Assembly: GCA_023435985.1 (NCBI GenBank)
Contig: JAEZKY010000163.1
Span: 1-41,944 of the forward strand
Direction: 5' to 3'
Length of the DNA: 41,944 bases
From: Bacillota bacterium
Lineage (GTDB): Bacteria; Bacillota; Clostridia; Clostridiales; Clostridiaceae
The notes under the pieces are model-generated. The model worked only from the letters and a program-made list of their open reading frames with translations. It had not been told where the DNA came from and made no database searches. Every line of letters starts with the position of its first letter. The stretch's first letter is position 1. Below, piece by piece: positions 36,950 to 41,944 of the stretch. The position numbers and the translations under genes are program-made.

Positions 36950-39900
36950 ATATAATCACCTAAATTTAATTTATTTTTTGAGTATCCAATTATAGAATCT
37001 AATTCATCTTGACTTAGATTTACCATATCAAAATCCGATGATGTTAGTCTCTTCTCGCAAGATAGACAATGAGTAATTACTTTTTTGATATAGTCTATAT
37101 AGTTATTAATGAATAATGTCATAAACTCTTCGCTATATTCTCCCGAATTATATTGAATCATAATTTGTAATGATTTATCTATTACAAGACAATTTATATC
37201 CATAAGTGAACTTAAAATATTTCTATTGCTTACATCATCTTCAAAGAATACTTTGCTAACTCTGAATATATCTTTTTCTACATTAATATTGTAATCTCCA
37301 AGATAGTTGAATCGCATATGTCTATTTACTTCTTTATCAATTAACATATTATATTGTTTTAATAATGAATAATTGAAACCATGATTAGGAATAGATCTTA
37401 AGTGATCTTTTACATATATAATCTCATCGTCTATATCTTTATTTTTAATATGAAAGAATACTGGATAAATATTAGTAAACCAACCTACAGTTCTAGACAC
37501 ATTATCATTTTCAGTTATTTCTTCACGTCCATGACCTTCTAATTCAATTATAAAATCATAAAAGCTAGACAATTTATTTAATGTAAGTACTAATGCTGTA
37601 ATTAATAAATCATTAATTTTTGTATTGTATTTATAATTACAATTTAACAATAAATTTTTAGTTTCCTCCTTTGTTAAACTTGCTTTAATATATTTTCTAG
37701 TTAATAAAGCTGACTCAGCATTTTGGGGTGTTTTATCTTCTTTATTGATTACATCATTCCAAAAATTCACTTCTTCTTTATCTATTTTATAAACATACTC
37801 ACTAAGAATATCTGTCCATTCTTTTAACGATGAAGTTTTTGATGGAAGTGTAGCTACTTGATTATTTCTAATTTGTTTTATAATGTTTTCCATATCTTGA
37901 AGTATAATTCTCCATGACATACCATCAATAATTAAGTGATGTGCTATTAATAATATCTTTGATTTATCTTCTCTAAGTTTAAATAAACAAACTCTAAATA
38001 GTAACTTATTAGTAATATCAAAAGCTTTCTTATTTTCCTTAGATATTCTCTCTATTTCTTCGCTTATATTATTCTCACTAATATTTGTCAGATTATATAT
38101 CCTTACACTATTATTTCTTTCTAAATATTTATTATTGTAATATAACTCCTTCTTAATTGGATTATAATTAAGTCTTAATGTATCATGATGCTTTATTAGA
38201 TTATCAACAATACATTCCAATTCTTCATCGCGTATTGTTCCATTAACATCTAACATAATAGATTGATTATAATAGTTAATATTATCTATATTAGATTCAA
38301 GAAATTTTTCTATAATGGGTGTAGCTTTTAAGTTCCCTCTGCAAACTCCATCTTTTGACATTTTCCTCAAATCTTTTAACATATGTTGTGACATATCAAA
38401 GATGACAGGATTACTTAAAATATCTTTTACTTTTAACTTATAGTTTATATTAGCTAATTTATTTGAAATCTGAATTGATTTAATTGAATCTCCTCCTAAA
38501 TTGTAAAAATTATCTGTCAATTTAATATTTTTAACTCCTAAGACATCACTAAGAGTATCTATCAATAATTTTTCCTTTTCTCCAATTATCCCAATTCTAT
38601 TACTGATTTGATCTGATAGTTCTATTTTCTCTAATATTTTTTTATCTACTTTACCATTTTTATTTAACGGAATTTCATCAAGTTTTATGAAAACTTTTGG
38701 AATCATATACTCTGGAAGCTTTTTAGCTAAACATGATTTAATAAACTCTATTGAAATGTTTTTATCATTTACCAAATATGCAGATAAAATTCCCTTTTTA
38801 AAGTTAGCTACATAAACATCTCTTACCCCATCTATTGATAATATATTTTCTTCTATCTCACCAAGTTCTATTCTATAACCATTTATCTTTACCTGAAAAT
38901 CTTTTCGACCTTTATATGCAATTACTCCGTTTTTTAATCGTAAAGCTAAATCTCCACTTCTATACATCATTTCATCTTTCGAATATGGATTTACAAAGAA
39001 ACTTTTTTCAGTTAATTCTTTATTATTTATATATCCGCGTCCTACCCCCGCTCCAGAAATAAATAATTCTCCAATTTGTCCTTGAGGAACTGGTGCTAAA
39101 TCTTCATTTAGAATATAAATCTTACTATTCTCTATAGGAATTCCTATTGGAACAGATATGTCTTTATTATATTTATTATATTTATAAATCATACATCCAA
39201 CAGTTGCTTCTGTAGGACCATATTCATTATATATTTCAATATTATTATTAAAATTTCTACTAATGTCTTCTGCTAATGTAACCTTTAAATCATCGCCACC
39301 AACAATAAATCTTTTAATACTTGGATTTTCTATTTTTCTATTTCTTATTAATTGTAAATGAGCTGGTGTAAGCTTCATTACTGTTACACAGTTTTCATCT
39401 AAAATTTTATAAATAGCATGCTTGTCTTCATCATTTAAATAAATTCTAATTTCATTACCACTTATTAATGGAGTAAATATTGAAGTAACTGTTAAATCAA
39501 ATGATAATGATGTAAACAGTGGAAATACTTCTTTTTCCTCCTTGCAATATACCTTTTTTGCCCAAAATATATAATTAATTAAATTTTTATTTTGAATCAT
39601 TACTCCCTTCGGCATACCTGAAGAACCCGATGTATAAATAATATATACTAAGTCATTTTCATTCCTATTTATTTCTATGTTATTAGCTGAAAAATCTGAT
39701 ATATTTAGATTGTTTAAATATATCACATTTCTATTAACTAATATTTTTTCATCAAGTTCGTAATTAGTTAATATTAAATCTATTTCGCATTCTTTCAACA
39801 TAAAATATATTCTATCTTCTGGTGTGTCAAAACTTATTGGCAGATATGCCTTTCCAGTCTTTAAAATTGCTAAAATACTGACTATTGTTTCTATAGAATG

Positions 39901-41442
39901 TTCCATTATTAGTGCAATTATATTCTTATTTGTATTTTCTAATATATATCGCGAAAGCCTATTAGATCTTTCATTTAATTTTTTATATGATATTGTTATT
40001 TCTCCAATACTTACTGCTATATTATTTGGATTCGTATTTACCTGATCTTCAAATAAATCTAATATACTATTATATTGGGGATATTGAACAAATGTATTAT
40101 TAAAACTATAAATTTCATTATATAAATCATATTCTGTTATTAAATTTATATCTTTACACTTCTTTTGATTCAAGATAACCTGATTACAAATATTTAAAAG
40201 ACATTTATATATGGATTTAATACTTTCCTCATCAAATAATTTATCATTGTAATCAAAAGTTAATGTTATGTTACATTCGTCCCAATCCTTTATAACCATT
40301 TGTAAATCATATGCCTGACTTCCACTATACAACTGATGATTTTCTATTTGAATTCCATTAATATCAGCTGCAACCCTCATATTATAGTAATTAATACACA
40401 CATTAAACAATTGATTATATCCCTTATTTATTATGTCTAAATCATTAACTAAAATGTCATATGGATATCTTTGATTTCTAAGAAATGCTTTATACTCTTT
40501 ACTTATCCTTTTAATAAATTCCAAAGTACCCTCTTGAGCTAATATTTTTGTCCTAAAAGGCATATTACTTGTAAATAAACCAAATATATTTTTCTCTTTT
40601 CTATTTATTCTATTAAATACTGGAGTTCCTATTGTAAATTCATTTCTATTTTTTCTTTTATATTCATATAAATAGAATATGCCTATAAAAAATGTTGCTA
40701 ACGATATTCTATTATCATGAACGTATTTAGCTATATTATTTGATAAAGCCTCATCAATTTGAAAACTTTTTGTATCTCCAGTAACATTATATGAATATTT
40801 ATAATACTCTTTATTGTCTAAATGATTAAATTTATTTAACCAAAACTCTCTATTAATAATAAACTTATCAGAATTTAAATATTCATGTTCTATTTCTAAA
40901 TAGTCAATATATGAATTTATCTTGTTCTCAGTTTGTGTTTTGTTATATATGTTACTATAATTTTCACATATCTGATTTGAAAATATTTCTACTGACCAAC
41001 CATCACATATGATGTGGTGAAATTTTGCTAGATATCCTTTAAAATTATCATTAACTTTAAACATAGCAATGTAATAAAGTTTATTCTCATAAAGTTGAAA
41101 TGGTTCCTTCTCCACTTCACTTATCCATTCATTAAATCTCTCCATACTATTATCATATTTACTAAAATCAAAAAAATCTATCTGATTTGTCTTATATTCA
41201 GAGACATATTGTTTTACTTGTCCATTAAATTCTTTTAATTCTAACCTACATCCTTCATTATTTTTTGTAAAAATATTTAATGCCTGTTCTAATATTTTAA
41301 AATCAAAGTCTCCTTTAATTTCTGTATATCCTGCAATGTTATACATAGACGTATTAGGATATATATTTTCAATATACCAGATTCGTTGTTGTTGATGGGA
41401 TAAGTCAAAATATTTTTTATTAACACTATCACTACTTTTCAT
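36946..41442 (-). CDS. NRPS C-A-T-E, predicted D-asparagine loading module
   Basis: 1498 residues from the ATG at 41442, which has AGGAG 7 nt upstream; the ATG at 41463 is in frame but has no such site. C domain about 10-430 (HHIICDG, 142-148). A domain about 460-945. Specificity residues by GrsA alignment are D649, L650, T653, K690, I713, G715, E740, V748, G749, K931 (DLTKIGEVGK), the classical Asn code. T domain Ser986 in LGGDSIKS. The E domain about 1040-1460 has HHLIIDG and RTVGWFTNIYP. A starting C domain before Asn with epimerisation matches the N-acyl-D-Asn prodrug modules of ZmaO, XcnA, ClbN and AmiI. It is the first gene of the operon. The fatty-acyl donor and the activating peptidase are not in the window. 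Confidence 0.92.
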   Translation of the reverse strand: MKSSDSVNKKYFDLSHQQQRIWYIENIYPNTSMYNIAGYTEIKGDFDFKILEQALNIFTKNNEGCRLELKEFNGQVKQYVSEYKTNQIDFFDFSKYDNSMERFNEWISEVEKEPFQLYENKLYYIAMFKVNDNFKGYLAKFHHIICDGWSVEIFSNQICENYSNIYNKTQTENKINSYIDYLEIEHEYLNSDKFIINREFWLNKFNHLDNKEYYKYSYNVTGDTKSFQIDEALSNNIAKYVHDNRISLATFFIGIFYLYEYKRKNRNEFTIGTPVFNRINRKEKNIFGLFTSNMPFRTKILAQEGTLEFIKRISKEYKAFLRNQRYPYDILVNDLDIINKGYNQLFNVCINYYNMRVAADINGIQIENHQLYSGSQAYDLQMVIKDWDECNITLTFDYNDKLFDEESIKSIYKCLLNICNQVILNQKKCKDINLITEYDLYNEIYSFNNTFVQYPQYNSILDLFEDQVNTNPNNIAVSIGEITISYKKLNERSNRLSRYILENTNKNIIALIMEHSIETIVSILAILKTGKAYLPISFDTPEDRIYFMLKECEIDLILTNYELDEKILVNRNVIYLNNLNISDFSANNIEINRNENDLVYIIYTSGSSGMPKGVMIQNKNLINYIFWAKKVYCKEEKEVFPLFTSLSFDLTVTSIFTPLISGNEIRIYLNDEDKHAIYKILDENCVTVMKLTPAHLQLIRNRKIENPSIKRFIVGGDDLKVTLAEDISRNFNNNIEIYNEYGPTEATVGCMIYKYNKYNKDISVPIGIPIENSKIYILNEDLAPVPQGQIGELFISGAGVGRGYINNKELTEKSFFVNPYSKDEMMYRSGDLALRLKNGVIAYKGRKDFQVKINGYRIELGEIEENILSIDGVRDVYVANFKKGILSAYLVNDKNISIEFIKSCLAKKLPEYMIPKVFIKLDEIPLNKNGKVDKKILEKIELSDQISNRIGIIGEKEKLLIDTLSDVLGVKNIKLTDNFYNLGGDSIKSIQISNKLANINYKLKVKDILSNPVIFDMSQHMLKDLRKMSKDGVCRGNLKATPIIEKFLESNIDNINYYNQSIMLDVNGTIRDEELECIVDNLIKHHDTLRLNYNPIKKELYYNNKYLERNNSVRIYNLTNISENNISEEIERISKENKKAFDITNKLLFRVCLFKLREDKSKILLIAHHLIIDGMSWRIILQDMENIIKQIRNNQVATLPSKTSSLKEWTDILSEYVYKIDKEEVNFWNDVINKEDKTPQNAESALLTRKYIKASLTKEETKNLLLNCNYKYNTKINDLLITALVLTLNKLSSFYDFIIELEGHGREEITENDNVSRTVGWFTNIYPVFFHIKNKDIDDEIIYVKDHLRSIPNHGFNYSLLKQYNMLIDKEVNRHMRFNYLGDYNINVEKDIFRVSKVFFEDDVSNRNILSSLMDINCLVIDKSLQIMIQYNSGEYSEEFMTLFINNYIDYIKKVITHCLSCEKRLTSSDFDMVNLSQDELDSIIGYSKNKLNLGDYI

Positions 41443-41489
41443 ATTTCTTCTCCTAATTATCATTCTCGTTCTGTTAAGTTATATAAACA

Positions 41490-41566
41490 TTGCTCTTCTC
41501 AACACTAGAAAATAGAATAAGTTTGACTAGAACCAATTATACCCCTAGAAAAGGCAAGAAGAACAA
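41490..41566. repeat. Inverted repeat spanning the cluster promoter
   Basis: TTGCTCTTCTC at 41490-41500 and AAGAAGAACAA at 41556-41566 are inverted copies with two mismatches, and CTAGAAAA is repeated directly at 41505 and 41545. The far arm overlaps the likely -35 box, so the repeat could be an operator or a small insertion. Confidence 0.4.
41536..41566 (-). promoter_or_regulatory. Likely promoter of the NRPS/PKS cluster
   Basis: On the minus strand TTGTTC (41566-41561) and TATAAT (41541-41536) are 19 nt apart, a little longer than ideal. The transcript would start near 41529, giving a leader of about 85 nt. Confidence 0.5.
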
Positions 41567-41667
41567 TGAACAAAAAGTTTGGTAAGCCTATCAATTTCAT
41601 TCAAAGAGCAAGTAATTTTAGAAAATGTCAAGCTATTTTTTCATAACAACCTCAGAGAATTATCATT

Positions 41668-41944
41668 CTAAATTAATGCATAAATGTCACTAATTGGATG
41701 TATTGATGATTCTCCCTCTAGTACTTTATTCTTATTCTTATTGATAATTTCTTTATATGGTTCTCCTGAATCCGGTGAAATGCAAGCTATATTCTTACCT
41801 GGGTATTTCTTAGATAATATTTTAGCTACATGTAAAACAGAACCTGTTGTTATACCAACTGAAATTCCTTCTTTCTTCTCCATATCTATACATTCCTTTA
41901 TTGAATATAAATCATCAACTTTACTATAGTAATCTATTGTACAC
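41668..41944 (-). CDS. C-terminal part of a cysteine synthase / SbnA-like PLP enzyme (cut by window edge)
   Basis: 91 residues are visible, with no start in the window; the frame is open to the edge. The C-terminal pattern KEGISVGITTGSVLHVA, then GKNIACISPDSGEPYKEI, is that of O-acetylserine sulfhydrylase-like beta-family PLP enzymes. The family includes CysK and also 2,3-diaminopropionate synthases such as SbnA and ZmaU. It lies just upstream of the cluster on the same strand, so a supply role for the NRPS is possible but not shown. The visible part lacks the catalytic Lys. The gap to the NRPS gene (41443-41667) holds the promoter and repeat described separately. Confidence 0.7.
   Translation of the reverse strand, partial: CTIDYYSKVDDLYSIKECIDMEKKEGISVGITTGSVLHVAKILSKKYPGKNIACISPDSGEPYKEIINKNKNKVLEGESSIHPISDIYALI

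Noticed and set aside
41684..41929. 81-aa + strand frame at the window edge
   Set aside because: Shadow of the cysteine synthase-like gene on the other strand.
1..41944. CRISPR arrays, tRNA and rRNA genes
   Set aside because: No regularly spaced direct repeats and no recognisable tRNA or rRNA sequence were seen by eye on either strand.

Overview
The window is AT-rich throughout, with strong GGAGG-type ribosome-binding sites, a clostridial style of NAD malic enzyme, and oxygen-independent chemistry (a radical SAM enzyme and two U32 iron-sulfur proteins). This points to an anaerobic Clostridium sensu stricto. The species cannot be fixed from sequence alone.

Region 1 (1-13,200) is mostly ordinary chromosome: a cut-off exported protein, a HELAH membrane metalloprotease-like protein, a radical SAM/SPASM enzyme, a LysR regulator, NAD malic enzyme, a metallo-beta-lactamase-fold hydrolase controlled by a MarR regulator, a GNAT, an L,D-transpeptidase, a DUF488 protein, two small membrane proteins, a sugar-binding lipoprotein-like protein and a frameshifted yyaL-like gene. 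About 205 nt of structured RNA with its own promoter and terminators lies between the malic enzyme and the hydrolase gene.

Region 2 (13,257-17,300) is a patchwork of mobile-element parts: a large serine recombinase with a coupled 49-aa protein, an excisionase-like gene broken by an amber codon, Tn916-type orf8/orf7 homologues, a GC-richer island without a recognisable gene, and a fragment of a Cof-type phosphatase.

Region 3 (17,704-41,442, all on the minus strand) is a compact hybrid NRPS / trans-AT PKS cluster. In transcription order it encodes: C-A-T-E with an Asn-type code; a discrete acyltransferase; a free-standing C domain; two paralogous U32 proteins; an A-T-half-C protein; an AT-less KS-KR-T-C protein; and a complete FkbK/J/I/H-type cassette for hydroxymalonyl-ACP with no O-methyltransferase. 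After a decayed IS4-type transposase come a dead thioesterase copy, a GNAT and an intact type II thioesterase. The N-terminal C-A(Asn)-T-E module resembles the N-acyl-D-asparagine prodrug modules of zwittermicin, amicoumacin, xenocoumacin and colibactin. The hydroxymalonyl cassette recalls zwittermicin and amicoumacin. The U32 pair, related to the O2-independent hydroxylases UbiU/UbiV, is the unexpected part.

A working model, which is inference: a fatty-acyl-D-Asn starter is joined to an amino acid, extended by a hydroxymalonyl unit to a 2,3-dihydroxy acyl chain, possibly hydroxylated anaerobically by the U32 pair, and released through the terminal C domain. No prodrug peptidase, exporter or phosphopantetheinyl transferase is visible. 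A cut-off cysteine synthase/SbnA-like gene sits at the upstream edge, so the cluster may continue beyond 41,944.
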